Position numbers and translations under genes: made by a program. Below, one piece after another: positions 1-7,956 of a stretch of DNA of 32,562 nucleotides (its first letter is position 1; each line of letters begins with the position of its first letter). A model generated the notes under the pieces. The model was not told the DNA's origin, did no database searches, and worked only from the letters and a program-made list of their open reading frames with translations. The DNA comes from Nitrosomonas sp. (lineage in GTDB: Bacteria > Pseudomonadota > Gammaproteobacteria > Burkholderiales > Nitrosomonadaceae). The stretch lies in the NCBI RefSeq assembly GCF_021731985.1, contig NZ_JAKFWH010000012.1, positions 1-32,562 of the forward strand, written 5' to 3'.

Positions 1-238
1 GCTACAAGGGATTGGTCAAAAATACCGCTCAGATGTTCTCGCTGTTCGGGCTTGCCAATTTGCTGTTGGCTCGCCGGTGGCTATGCAGAACAGGCAGCCT
101 AGTTGCGCCTTGAAAACAAGAAATGAGGGTAATAATGCAAAAAATGATGCGATTCAGGTCAAAATTGGGCAAATTATCGCAATATTACATGATCACTCGG
201 CTTGATCTCTACTGCGCGATGAGTTATTCAGCGTTTCC
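1..238 (+). mobile_element. IS5-family insertion sequence, right end only
   Basis: This is the 3' part of an insertion sequence that begins outside the window. It holds the transposase C-terminus (3-113) and a terminal segment ending in TTATTCAGCGTTTCC at 224-238. That end, read outward-in, is GGAAACGCTGAATAA, nearly the same as the left terminus of the short element at 22234-22376 (GGAAACGCTGATTAAT). The next bases are CTAA (239-242), which fits the YTAR target duplication of IS5-group elements, but the other copy is outside the window. The family call rests on the transposase tail and the end sequence. Confidence 0.7.
3..113 (+). CDS. IS5-family transposase, C-terminal 36 residues (partial)
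   Basis: The frame open from the window edge reads YKGLVKNTAQMFSLFGLANL, then LLARRWL, and stops at TGA 111-113. The pattern Y-K/R-G-L-x-K-N-T-A-Q followed by a hydrophobic F-x-LANL stretch and an RR pair is the usual tail of IS5-type DDE transposases. The catalytic residues lie upstream of the window, so activity cannot be judged. Confidence 0.7.
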   Translation, partial: YKGLVKNTAQMFSLFGLANLLLARRWLCRTGSLVAP

Positions 239-242
239 CTAA

Positions 243-875
243 GCAATGAAAAGAGATGGATATCGCTGCCGTTCTTGTTATTCAGATTGGTATCAACAGA
301 ATCCCGAAGAAGTTTTGCTGCAAAAGTATCGGCGTGATCGCCTTAGCTTCGACGCGGGTGCTTTGATCGTGTGACGGCCATACCTAGTGTTCTTTTCAGA
401 AATAGGCAGAAATACTGCGCAGCGGAATGCTATAGAACCGGCTACTGGGTCTATGTGGACGGAGTTCTCGACAACACCTAAACGGTTAGGTAGACCAATG
501 AATGTGTTGCAATTCCTTAATGCGGCGGATAACGATAGGATGGAAAAATAGGATTTTTAGGGAGTAATTAGTCAATATTGCACATAAACTATTTTCTACA
601 AACAAATTTTCTGTAAAATAAGCATAATGCTTATATCAATAAAGTTGTTTTGTAAGCAGAATAGGCTGTACTTCTAACAGACCGCTGGAAAACTATCTGC
701 GTTGCCGCTGTGATGTTGAAAATAGGCGCAGATGCTTATTTATTATACATAAACTGCGATTTTTCTCCTGTTTCTGCTTTGCATCGGTTACCTCGAATAC
801 GTTTTTTCAATGACCTGTTGAAGTATATATATTGTTGGCCTGAGTAGTCTTAGAACTTTATTAGGAGTAAGAATT
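243..875. other. Gene-poor stretch between IS end and PEP-CTERM gene
   Basis: No open frame here has a ribosome site and a protein-like composition. It turns AT-rich after about 540. It contains a perfect 8-1-8 inverted repeat at 618-634 (listed separately) and, at its end, the ribosome binding site of the next gene (AGGAG, 863-867). I looked for a sigma-54 GG-N10-GC type site, which is common in front of PEP-CTERM genes, and found none that is convincing. Confidence 0.5.
618..634. promoter_or_regulatory. Perfect 17-bp palindrome, possible operator
   Basis: ATAAGCAT-A-ATGCTTAT is a perfect 8-base inverted repeat around one central base. It lies about 240 bp upstream of the PEP-CTERM start in an AT-rich intergenic region. 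No T-run follows it, so it is not a terminator. An operator for a dimeric regulator is possible; the regulator is unknown. Confidence 0.3.
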
Positions 876-1754
876 ATGAAATTTAGAAAAAATCTACTGG
901 CGCAAGTAGTAGCAATAGCATTATGTGGCGCGTTTGTTTCTTCAGCAAATGCTGCAGCTGTAATTACTGATGGAGCGGGCACCTCAGCTACAATCGCTGA
1001 TGCCGGTTATTTTTCAAATACAACAGCCCTTGGCATGAGCTATTTGGGAAGGGAATTTGTTAACCTCGGTACATGGGCATCAAATTACTCGTTCAATGCC
1101 AATGGTTCGTCTGTTGCGGTAGCAGATGAGTCGGTGGGTGCTCCATTTGGAACAGATGCATCGAATCCATTTATTTCTTCAATCGTGTTTTCGGGCGGCA
1201 ATTTAGTGCTTACTGCTAGTTTTAGTGGTGGCTGGAGCTTTATTGAAACGGTAAGCATTCCAACAAGCGGTCATGTGGCTGTCCAGGTTCAACTGACGAA
1301 CAATACTGGTGCTACAGCAACTGACGTTCAATGGGGTGTTGGTATTGACCCGGATCAAGGTGTTCCGGTTGGTCTTGGGTTTGACACAACTAACGTAATC
1401 AATGCGACAGGAAATGCAGGTTCTGTAACGGCCACAAGTTTGGATGGATGGTCGTTAACGCTGGCTAATACAACAAGCGCATCGGCATTTGCGATCAATC
1501 CTTTTGTTGGTTCTAACTGCTGCAGCCCAGTTGATCCAGCGCTGATGCTAGCTGCCGCACAAGCACCTGGTGATTATGGTTTCGCTGACTCGTCGATTAA
1601 CCTGGCTTATGACCTCGGTACCATCGCTAGTCAACATTCGGTTACTTTTGGTTACGAATACATCATGGCTGTTCCAGAACCAGAAACCTATGCCATGTTG
1701 CTGGCTGGTCTTGGTTTAATCGGTTTCTCAGCACGCCGTCGTATGCAGGGCTAA
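876..1754 (+). CDS. PEP-CTERM sorting domain protein
   Basis: This 292-residue exported protein has a Sec signal peptide (basic start, hydrophobic core, predicted cut after SANA near residue 26). At the C-terminus it has the complete PEP-CTERM tripartite signal: VPEPETYA at 266-273, a hydrophobic segment, then a basic SARRR tail. In the known system, exosortase EpsH/XrtA recognises this signal and processes the protein at the membrane for release or attachment, often in extracellular matrix producers. The mature middle is rich in Gly, Ala, Ser, Thr and Asn, beta-like, with one CC pair (near residue 214), and has no recognisable catalytic motif. The start ATG is supported by AGGAG eight bases upstream. 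The gene stands alone and ends in a clear terminator. No exosortase gene is in the window, so one is expected elsewhere in the genome. The role of the mature domain is unknown. Confidence 0.88.
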   Translation: MKFRKNLLAQVVAIALCGAFVSSANAAAVITDGAGTSATIADAGYFSNTTALGMSYLGREFVNLGTWASNYSFNANGSSVAVADESVGAPFGTDASNPFISSIVFSGGNLVLTASFSGGWSFIETVSIPTSGHVAVQVQLTNNTGATATDVQWGVGIDPDQGVPVGLGFDTTNVINATGNAGSVTATSLDGWSLTLANTTSASAFAINPFVGSNCCSPVDPALMLAAAQAPGDYGFADSSINLAYDLGTIASQHSVTFGYEYIMAVPEPETYAMLLAGLGLIGFSARRRMQG

Positions 1755-1794
1755 AAAATACCTAAGTAGTATCTGGGTATTGCTGGTGTTTTTT

Positions 1795-1832
1795 AAAAAC
1801 CCGCATTTCGATATCGGAATGTGGGTTTTTTT
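1795..1832 (+). terminator. Rho-independent terminator of the PEP-CTERM gene
   Basis: A hairpin (AAAAACCCGCATTTC / GGAATGTGGGTTTTT) ends in a seven-T run about 40 bp after the stop codon. The A-run on the left and T-run on the right make it potentially bidirectional. Confidence 0.85.
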
Positions 1833-1970
1833 GATTTTCCGGTACACTCTTGCAACATAGCAGACAGATTCTTGATTGCGGCCGATTATCTGCAAATCCA
1901 TAAAATCAAGCGTGCAAGGTGGATTCATATTAGAATCGCGCTTCTTTCTGTTAAATTCTGAATCAAAAAT

Positions 1971-2801
1971 ATGCATCCAATGCTAACCATCGCGGTGAAA
2001 GCCGCGCGCCGTGCCGGTAGTATTATTAATCAGGCTTCACAGAATCTGGATTTGCTCAATGTGTCGAAAAAATCACACAGTGATTATGTGAGTGAAGTGG
2101 ATGGTGCGGCTGAAGACGCTATTATCAAGGTTTTGCTAGCGGCTTATCCCGATCACGCGATTCTGGCGGAAGAGAGTGGTCGCCGGGGCGATGAAAAAAA
2201 TTCAGAATATCAGTGGATTATTGATCCACTCGATGGTACGACCAATTTCCTGCATGGTTTTCCAAAATATTCGGTTTCCATTGCAGTCAAGCATAAAGGT
2301 ATGCTCAGCCATGCAGTGGTTTACGATCCAACCAATAATGAATTATTTACGGCTAGCCGAGGTGGCGGTGCCTTTCTGAATGATCGCCGGATTCGTGTCA
2401 GTAAACGTACCCGGCTTGAGGATTGTTTGATCGGTACGGGCATTCCATTTCGTGATCTGACGCATCTGGACGCTTATATTGCCATTTTGAAGGACATTGT
2501 TCCACGCATAGCGGGAATTCGCCGGCCGGGTTCTGCTGCGTTGGATTTGGCCTATGTGGCGAACGGACGTTATGATGGTTTTTGGGAAATTGGCTTGGCG
2601 CCATGGGACATGGCCGCCGGTTGTCTGCTGATTACCGAAGCCGGTGGATTGGTCGGTGATCTGGAAGGCAATGAGACACAATTGGAAAGCGGACAAATTA
2701 TTGCTGGCAATCCCAAAATATTCGGGCAATTGCTGCAGGTGATTGCGCCACACTTGACTCCGGCATTGATTGAAGCGCAGCGGGCGGCAAAATCTCAGTG
2801 A
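1971..2801 (+). CDS. suhB: Inositol-1-monophosphatase family protein (SuhB)
   Basis: This 276-residue protein of the Mg-dependent inositol monophosphatase family hydrolyses inositol-1-phosphate and related sugar phosphates. E. coli SuhB (267 aa) also acts as an rRNA antitermination factor with Nus proteins. Metal-site motifs are intact: EES at 67-69, [10 protein letters not shown] from about 84, and PWDMAAG at 211-217. ATG 1971 has only a weak ribosome site, and a second ATG lies three codons later, so the exact start is uncertain by 9 bp. The gene converges on scpB, and their stop codons overlap by 7 bp (2795-2801). Confidence 0.93.
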   Translation: MHPMLTIAVKAARRAGSIINQASQNLDLLNVSKKSHSDYVSEVDGAAEDAIIKVLLAAYPDHAILAEESGRRGDEKNSEYQWIIDPLDGTTNFLHGFPKYSVSIAVKHKGMLSHAVVYDPTNNELFTASRGGGAFLNDRRIRVSKRTRLEDCLIGTGIPFRDLTHLDAYIAILKDIVPRIAGIRRPGSAALDLAYVANGRYDGFWEIGLAPWDMAAGCLLITEAGGLVGDLEGNETQLESGQIIAGNPKIFGQLLQVIAPHLTPALIEAQRAAKSQ

Positions 2802-3424
2802 CCGGATTCTTCCGGTTCTTCAAAAGGCAGGCCCTGATTCTTGTCGCTGGACTCAATCAAGGATTTCATCTCTTCCAGTGGTGGAAGTTCTTCTAGCGAG
2901 CGCAGATTCAGATCATCCAGAAAATGCTGTGTGGTGGCGAACAATTCCGGTTTTCCGGGTACGTTACGATGTCCGACAGCTTCAATCCAGCCGCGCGCAA
3001 TGAGTGTTCTGAGCACCGAACTGGAAACACCCACGCCACGGATTTCTTCAATATCACCGCGTGTCACGGGCTGGCGATAGGCAATGATGGCGAGGGTTTC
3101 CAGAACCGCGCGTGAGTAACGCGGTACTTTTTGCGGGGTCAACCGATCCAGATACGGTTGCATGGCCGCTTTGGTCTGGAACCGCCAGCCGCTAGCTACC
3201 GTGACCAGTTCAACGCCGCTATCACTCCATTTTTCGCGGATTTCTTCCAGTAATTTGGAAAGCACGGCAGCGCTTATTTCATTATGGAATAGCTTTTTTA
3301 ACTCACTAATGGGCAAAGGATCCTGTGCCGCCAGCAATGCTGCTTCCAGAATCTGCCTGGTTTTCGCGAGACTCAGCGAGTCCAATGGGTCAGGCTGATG
3401 AAGCGGCATCAATGGCGCAGACAT
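2795..3424 (-). CDS. scpB: SMC-Scp complex subunit ScpB
   Basis: The 209-residue kleisin-partner subunit ScpB binds ScpA and with it regulates the SMC ATPase in chromosome condensation and segregation. The sequence shows the typical ScpB layout: an N-terminal winged helix ([18 protein letters not shown]) and a conserved second winged helix with [20 protein letters not shown] and [19 protein letters not shown]. The tail is acidic and low in complexity, as usual. It overlaps scpA by 35 bp, which suggests translational coupling, and is the last gene of the minus-strand operon. Confidence 0.95.
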   Translation of the reverse strand: MSAPLMPLHQPDPLDSLSLAKTRQILEAALLAAQDPLPISELKKLFHNEISAAVLSKLLEEIREKWSDSGVELVTVASGWRFQTKAAMQPYLDRLTPQKVPRYSRAVLETLAIIAYRQPVTRGDIEEIRGVGVSSSVLRTLIARGWIEAVGHRNVPGKPELFATTQHFLDDLNLRSLEELPPLEEMKSLIESSDKNQGLPFEEPEESGH

Positions 3425-4235
3425 AAATCATTCCAGAATCTTTTACCTGAGAAATTTCCAGCAACAATTCCTTGGCCAGTTCCAGGATCGCCAGAAAAGT
3501 GACAACAACTTCAGCGACAGTCGCTGAGGGGCTGAACAAGTCATAGAATTCAACCTGTTTGTGCCCGCGCAAATCGCGCAGCACTTGGCTCATATAGGCA
3601 CGCACAGAAAGGGTTTCACGCTTGATTTGATGATGGCGGTTGACTTTGGCGCGCGTCAGAATGGCGACCCAGGCATGGTACAAATCATCCGTGTGGATAC
3701 TGGGTAATTGTTCGACTGTATTTTGCTCGATCCACATCTGAATGATGCTAAAGTCACGCTCAGCTTGCGGCAATTCATTGAGGCGTAATGCGGCCTTTTT
3801 CATTTGCTCGTATTCGAGTAAACGACGCACCAGCTCGGCGCGCGGATCATGTTCTTCTTCTGTTGCTGTTTTTGGGTTGGGTAATAACATGCGTGACTTG
3901 ATTTCAATCAGCAACGCGGTCATGAGCAGATATTCCGCTGCCAGTTCCAGTTGATCAGTGCGCATCATTTCAACATAGGCCATATATTGCAGGGTGAGCT
4001 CGGCCATCGGAATATCCAGAATTTCCAGATTATGTTTGCGGATCAGATATAACAATAAGTCCAGCGGACCCTGGAAGGTGTCCAGGAAAATTTCGAGTGC
4101 GTCAGGCGGGATATACAAATCCTGCGGAATCTCCAGCAACGGCTCGCCACAGATTTTAGCGAACGGATGGGGTTCAACAGAATCAATAACGGAATTCACT
4201 GCTGCCTGTTGCTCATTGGGTGGTGATCGATTCAA
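3390..4235 (-). CDS. scpA: SMC-Scp complex subunit ScpA (kleisin)
   Basis: This 281-residue kleisin bridges the SMC heads and binds ScpB. The diagnostic N-terminal block DTFQGPLDLLLYLIRKHNLEI is present near residue 52, followed by a helix region (YLLMTALLIEIKSRMLLP) typical of ScpA. The open frame begins at TTG 4235, and I see no nearby in-frame ATG before the conserved block, so a TTG start or a slightly different start must be used; no strong ribosome site is visible. It lies 20 bp after trpS and overlaps scpB. Confidence 0.94.
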   Translation of the reverse strand: MNRSPPNEQQAAVNSVIDSVEPHPFAKICGEPLLEIPQDLYIPPDALEIFLDTFQGPLDLLLYLIRKHNLEILDIPMAELTLQYMAYVEMMRTDQLELAAEYLLMTALLIEIKSRMLLPNPKTATEEEHDPRAELVRRLLEYEQMKKAALRLNELPQAERDFSIIQMWIEQNTVEQLPSIHTDDLYHAWVAILTRAKVNRHHQIKRETLSVRAYMSQVLRDLRGHKQVEFYDLFSPSATVAEVVVTFLAILELAKELLLEISQVKDSGMIYVCAIDAASSA

Positions 4236-4255
4236 TTGCCCGATTGCAAGGTTTA

Positions 4256-5458
4256 TCAGGAATAACTGAGTCCCATGGCTTCGCGTATGTCACGCATGGT
4301 CTCTTCGGCCAGTTTGTTGGCTTTCTCACAACCATCCGCAATGATGTTGCGCACCAGGGTGGGATCTTCTTCGTACTTCATAATGCGCTCATACATCGGT
4401 GCCTGTTCAGCCAGAATTTTGTCGATGATGGGCGATTTGCAATCCAGGCAGCCAATTTCCGCGTTCTTGCAACCGCGCTGTACCCATTCACGGGTGTTAT
4501 CATCGGAATAAACCAAATGGAATTGCCAAACCGGGCATCTGGCAGGATCACCCGGATCGCTACGCCGCACTCGCGCCGGATCCGTCGGCATGGTACGGAC
4601 TTTTCTTCGGATGCTTTCCGGGTCTTCGCGCAAACTGATGGTGTTGTTATAGGATTTGGACATTTTCTGACCATCCAGGCCGGGCATTCTGGAGGCTTCG
4701 GTGAGCAATGTTTCCGGCTCGGTAAGAATCATTTTGCCGCCGCCTTCAAGATAACCAAATAAGCGTTCCCGGTCGCCCAGGCTGAGATTCTGTTGCTCAT
4801 TCAGTAATGATTGGGCTTCTTCCAATGCATGTTCATCGCCCTGCTCTTGATACAGATTGCGCAACTCGGTATACAGTTTTGATTTCTTTGAGCCCAGCTT
4901 TTTGACGGCTAATTCCGCTTTTTCTTCAAAGCCGAGTTCTTTGCCATAAATATGATTGAAGCGGCGCGAAATTTCGCGTGTAAATTCCAGGTGCGGTGCT
5001 TGATCTTCCCCGACGGGAACCAGATTGGCGCGGTAAATCAGAATATCCGCGCTTTGCAGCAGCGGATAGCCAAGAAAACCATAGGTGCTGAGATCTTTCT
5101 CGGACAATTTTTCCTGCTGGTCTTTATACGTGGGCACGCGTTCCAGCCAGCCGAGCGGTGTCATCATCGACAGCAATAAATACAGTTCGGCGTGGGCAGG
5201 GACTTTGGACTGAATGAACAAAATCGCCTGCGAGGGATCAACGCCCGCAGCCAGCCAATCAATCACCATATCCCAGACATTCTGTTCGATAATTTCCGGC
5301 GTGTCGTAATGGGTGGTCAAAGCATGCCAATCCGCGACAAAAAACAGGCATTCATATTGCTGCTGCAATTTTACCCAATTTTTTAATACGCCATGATAAT
5401 GTCCTAAATGCAGGCTGCCGGTGGGGCGCATGCCTGATAAAACGCGATCAGCAAACAT
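4256..5458 (-). CDS. trpS: Tryptophan--tRNA ligase
   Basis: This class I aminoacyl-tRNA synthetase charges tRNA-Trp. The HIGH-type motif is HLGH (17-20) and the KMSKS motif is intact (265-269). At 400 residues it is longer than the ~330-residue E. coli type because of an insertion of about 55 residues before the KMSKS region (roughly 185-240, rich in K, E and Q). This longer form is common in betaproteobacteria. ATG 5458 is preceded by AGGAT. The gene sits between the M50 protease and scpA in the same operon. Confidence 0.96.
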   Translation of the reverse strand: MFADRVLSGMRPTGSLHLGHYHGVLKNWVKLQQQYECLFFVADWHALTTHYDTPEIIEQNVWDMVIDWLAAGVDPSQAILFIQSKVPAHAELYLLLSMMTPLGWLERVPTYKDQQEKLSEKDLSTYGFLGYPLLQSADILIYRANLVPVGEDQAPHLEFTREISRRFNHIYGKELGFEEKAELAVKKLGSKKSKLYTELRNLYQEQGDEHALEEAQSLLNEQQNLSLGDRERLFGYLEGGGKMILTEPETLLTEASRMPGLDGQKMSKSYNNTISLREDPESIRRKVRTMPTDPARVRRSDPGDPARCPVWQFHLVYSDDNTREWVQRGCKNAEIGCLDCKSPIIDKILAEQAPMYERIMKYEEDPTLVRNIIADGCEKANKLAEETMRDIREAMGLSYS

Positions 5459-5484
5459 TTTGATATCCTAAATGTAAAACGTTG

Positions 5485-6150
5485 TTAGATATATAACCCA
5501 AAAATTGACACAATAATTATTTTAGTCCAGGTAATCATAGGCCCAATCACCGTACCCAGCACACCGCTGAATAACAATCCCAATAATATGATAAAGCCGT
5601 AAGGTTCGATCCGGGAAAACGGGTAAGCCAAGCGGTGTGGCAGCAGACTGATGGCCATGCGGCCGCCGTCCAAAGGCGGGAGTGGCAGCAGGTTAAGCAC
5701 CATCAGGATGACATTGATTTCGATCCCTGCGATTCCCATCAGCGCTAGCGGTTTTGCGAAACTGCTTTCGGGCATGGTAATGGCTAATTTAATCATCAAA
5801 GCCCAAAAAAGCGCCATCAGCAGATTGGCGCCGGGTCCGGCTGCAGCTACCCACAACATGTCGCGTTTCGGCTGACGCAAGTTAGAAAAATTAACCGGTA
5901 CCGGTTTGGCCCAGCCAAATAGAAATCCCGCGCCGATCGTCATCTTGCTGAGAACGAATAACGTCAGCGGTACCAAAATCGTGCCGATGAGGTCAATATG
6001 TCGGATCGGGTTGAGGCTGATGCGTCCTTCATTAAAGGCAGTGAAGTCACCAAAATGCTTGGCAATATAACCATGCGCCGCTTCGTGCATAGTGATGGCA
6101 AAAATAACCGGTAAGGCATAAATGGCAATGCCTTGAATAATTTCATCCAT
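5485..6150 (-). CDS. Site-2 protease family (M50) membrane metalloprotease
   Basis: This membrane zinc metalloprotease belongs to the compact M50 (FtsH-regulated/YwhC-like) group. From ATG 6150 it has 221 residues, with zinc-site HEAAH at 22-26 in the first membrane helix and the third ligand in NLLPLPPLDGGRM (Asp 161). About five to six hydrophobic segments are visible, and it lacks the PDZ domain of RseP. The frame can open at TTG 6162, but ATG 6150 fits the family start better and overlaps the yciO stop by 8 bp. Substrate is unknown; the conserved position between yciO and trpS is seen widely in betaproteobacteria. Confidence 0.9.
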   Translation of the reverse strand: MDEIIQGIAIYALPVIFAITMHEAAHGYIAKHFGDFTAFNEGRISLNPIRHIDLIGTILVPLTLFVLSKMTIGAGFLFGWAKPVPVNFSNLRQPKRDMLWVAAAGPGANLLMALFWALMIKLAITMPESSFAKPLALMGIAGIEINVILMVLNLLPLPPLDGGRMAISLLPHRLAYPFSRIEPYGFIILLGLLFSGVLGTVIGPMITWTKIIIVSIFGLYI

Positions 6151-6775
6151 GACTGAATCCAAACGGTTCGAGACGGCCTTTACCTGGACGGATCAATTCG
6201 GGTACATCGGTCGTCAAATCAATCACGGTGGTCATTTCTATTCCGCAGGAACCGGCATCCATGATCAGTTCAACCTGATGCTCCAGGCGCTCGCGGATTT
6301 CTTCCGCATCATTCAGCGGAAATTCGTCTTCCGGTAATATTAACGTAGAACTCAGTAATGGCTCGCCGAGTTCTTCCAGCAGCGCCAGAACGACTGGATG
6401 ATCGGGAATGCGCAGGCCGATGGTATTGCGTTTCGGGTGTTGCATGCGGCGCGGAACTTCCCGCGTTGCCTGTAAAATAAACGTGTAGCTGCCGGGCGTC
6501 GTGGCTTTGAGTAACCGGTACTGGCTGTTGTCGACTTTTGCGTAGGTTGAAATTTCTGCCAGATCCCGGCACACCAGCGTGAAATGATGGCGCTCATCCA
6601 CTTGCCGGATAGTGCGGATACGCGCCATCGCGTTTTTATCACCGAGGTGACAACCCAGGGCATAGCAGGAATCCGTGGGGTAAACGATGATTCCGCCGCT
6701 GCGTACGATCGTTACGGCCTGTTTGATCAGGCGTAAATGCGGTGTGTCGGTGTGAATAGAGAAGAATTGGGCCAC
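6143..6775 (-). CDS. yciO: Sua5/YciO/YrdC family protein, YciO type
   Basis: The 210-residue protein has the YrdC-like nucleotide and RNA binding fold. TsaC/Sua5 members make threonylcarbamoyl-AMP for t6A in tRNA; YciO is a paralogue whose main role is less certain. Features that favour YciO are the short length and blocks such as YPTDSCYALGC, RIRTIRQVDERHHFTLVCRDL and LRIPDHPVVLALLEELGEPL, SSTLILP. The start appears to be GTG 6773-6775, with no strong ribosome site. It is the second gene of the operon, after the PHP gene (51 bp gap). Confidence 0.9.
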   Translation of the reverse strand: MAQFFSIHTDTPHLRLIKQAVTIVRSGGIIVYPTDSCYALGCHLGDKNAMARIRTIRQVDERHHFTLVCRDLAEISTYAKVDNSQYRLLKATTPGSYTFILQATREVPRRMQHPKRNTIGLRIPDHPVVLALLEELGEPLLSSTLILPEDEFPLNDAEEIRERLEHQVELIMDAGSCGIEMTTVIDLTTDVPELIRPGKGRLEPFGFSHG

Positions 6776-6826
6776 AGTAAGGACTGTATCTGGATTAAAT
6801 GAGTGTTAAATCAGTCTATCAAAAGA

Positions 6827-7684
6827 TTATACAAGTTCGGTTGCTATTGTGTTTTTCCAGTGATGCCAAACGGGTGTGCATCCCTGCGGAAATTCGGGTA
6901 ATTGTCCCAGATCGTGAAAGCTTTCGCCCGGACCATGAAAATCTGAGCCGCATGAGGCCATCAGATTCTTGTTTTGCGCATGTTGCGCAAAGTGACGAAC
7001 CTGCTCAGGCGTGTGACTCGACGTGACCACCTCAATGGCCGATCCACCCAGCGCACAAAATTCATCGAGTAAATCATTGAGTACATTTTTACCCAAATCA
7101 TAGCGCCCCGGATGCGCGATGATTGCACACCCCCCGCTGCCGCAGATCCAGCTTACCGCATCACTGAGTGCCGCCCATTCGTGCGGAGTATATCCCGGCT
7201 TGCCTTTTACCAGATATTTTTTAAATACGGATTTTACGTCTTTGGCATAGCCTTGCTCAACCAGGAAACGGGCAAAATGCGTGCGCCCGATCAAGCGCCG
7301 TTCGCCCACATGGGCATAAGCGCCTTCCAAGCTGCCGTGGATACCGATTTTTTCGAGTTCTGCAGCGATATTTGCGGCACGTTGCGAACGGCCTGCGCGG
7401 ATAGCGGTCAGACCTTCGATGAGTGGCGTATACTCTGGATCAATGTCCAGTCCGACAATGTGCAAGGTACGGCCGCGCCAACTGACGGATATTTCCACGC
7501 CGTTTATAAATGTGATATTTTTCGCGGCGGCTGTCTGGCGCGCTTCTACCAACCCGGCGATGTCGTCATGATCGGTCAAAGCCAGCGTTTCAACACCGCG
7601 TAGCGCGGCGCGTTCGACCAGTTGAACGGGTGTTAATAAACCATCAGAAATTGTGGAATGACAATGCAGATCAATATTGAGCAT
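6827..7684 (-). CDS. yciV: PHP domain phosphoesterase (RNase AM / nucleoside bisphosphate phosphatase, YciV type)
   Basis: This PHP-domain metal phosphoesterase shows IDLHCHSTISDG at its start, a LTDHDDIAGL block, and later IIAHPGRY and GSDFHGPG motifs, which supply metal ligands. Family members hydrolyse 3',5'-nucleoside bisphosphates, and the E. coli member matures rRNA 5' ends. I prefer ATG 7684 (MLNIDLHCHS, 285 aa) to the upstream ATG 7711, because the family starts just before the first His motif. It heads the operon that runs to scpB and is divergent from nnrS. Confidence 0.92.
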   Translation of the reverse strand: MLNIDLHCHSTISDGLLTPVQLVERAALRGVETLALTDHDDIAGLVEARQTAAAKNITFINGVEISVSWRGRTLHIVGLDIDPEYTPLIEGLTAIRAGRSQRAANIAAELEKIGIHGSLEGAYAHVGERRLIGRTHFARFLVEQGYAKDVKSVFKKYLVKGKPGYTPHEWAALSDAVSWICGSGGCAIIAHPGRYDLGKNVLNDLLDEFCALGGSAIEVVTSSHTPEQVRHFAQHAQNKNLMASCGSDFHGPGESFHDLGQLPEFPQGCTPVWHHWKNTIATELV

Positions 7685-7746
7685 GAAGATTCGTTGCGCA
7701 AAGCAGGACATGCATCATAGCAAATAACCCGGTTTAAGAGAAATAA

Positions 7747-7781
7747 TTGATCTGGATAATTAAAGAGATAGTTAGAACTAT
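7747..7781. promoter_or_regulatory. Divergent promoter region with FNR/NNR-like half-match and a 6-2-6 palindrome
   Basis: TTGAT-CTGG-ATAAT (7747-7760) matches 8 of 10 defined positions of the FNR/NNR box TTGAT-N4-ATCAA. ATAGTT-AG-AACTAT (7768-7781) is a perfect inverted repeat. NnrS genes are often controlled by NO- or oxygen-sensing regulators of this family, so the box is plausible, but a single imperfect match is weak evidence. Confidence 0.25.
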
Positions 7782-7802
7782 GAAGAAATGCATATTTCAT
7801 AA

Positions 7803-7943
7803 GGGCACTTCTAAAAATTCAAAGTTCCAAACAAAACGAGGCGCAAGCAAAAAATGGTGACGCAGCATATAATTGATATGTAAGGAAACATTTTTTGTGA
7901 GCAACAAAGTGTTGTGACGAAATTTGGATTTATAGAAGTGCCC
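7803..7943. mobile_element. 141-bp MITE upstream of nnrS
   Basis: The terminal inverted repeats start GGGCACTTCTAAAAATTC at the left and, read inward from the right end, GGGCACTTCTATAAATCC; 22 of the first 25 bases agree. A direct repeat ATAA flanks both sides (7799-7802 and 7944-7947), consistent with a 4-bp target duplication. It is too short to code for a transposase and has no open frame of interest. The right ATAA runs straight into the ribosome binding site of nnrS. Confidence 0.8.
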
Positions 7944-7956
7944 ATAAGGAGCTCGA

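Noticed and set aside
243-875. Search for a sigma-54 site or a gene upstream of the PEP-CTERM gene
   Set aside because: No GG-N10-GC pair in a suitable context and no open frame with a ribosome site. Fragments such as YRTGYWVYVDGVLDNT near 430-480 could not be extended in either direction.
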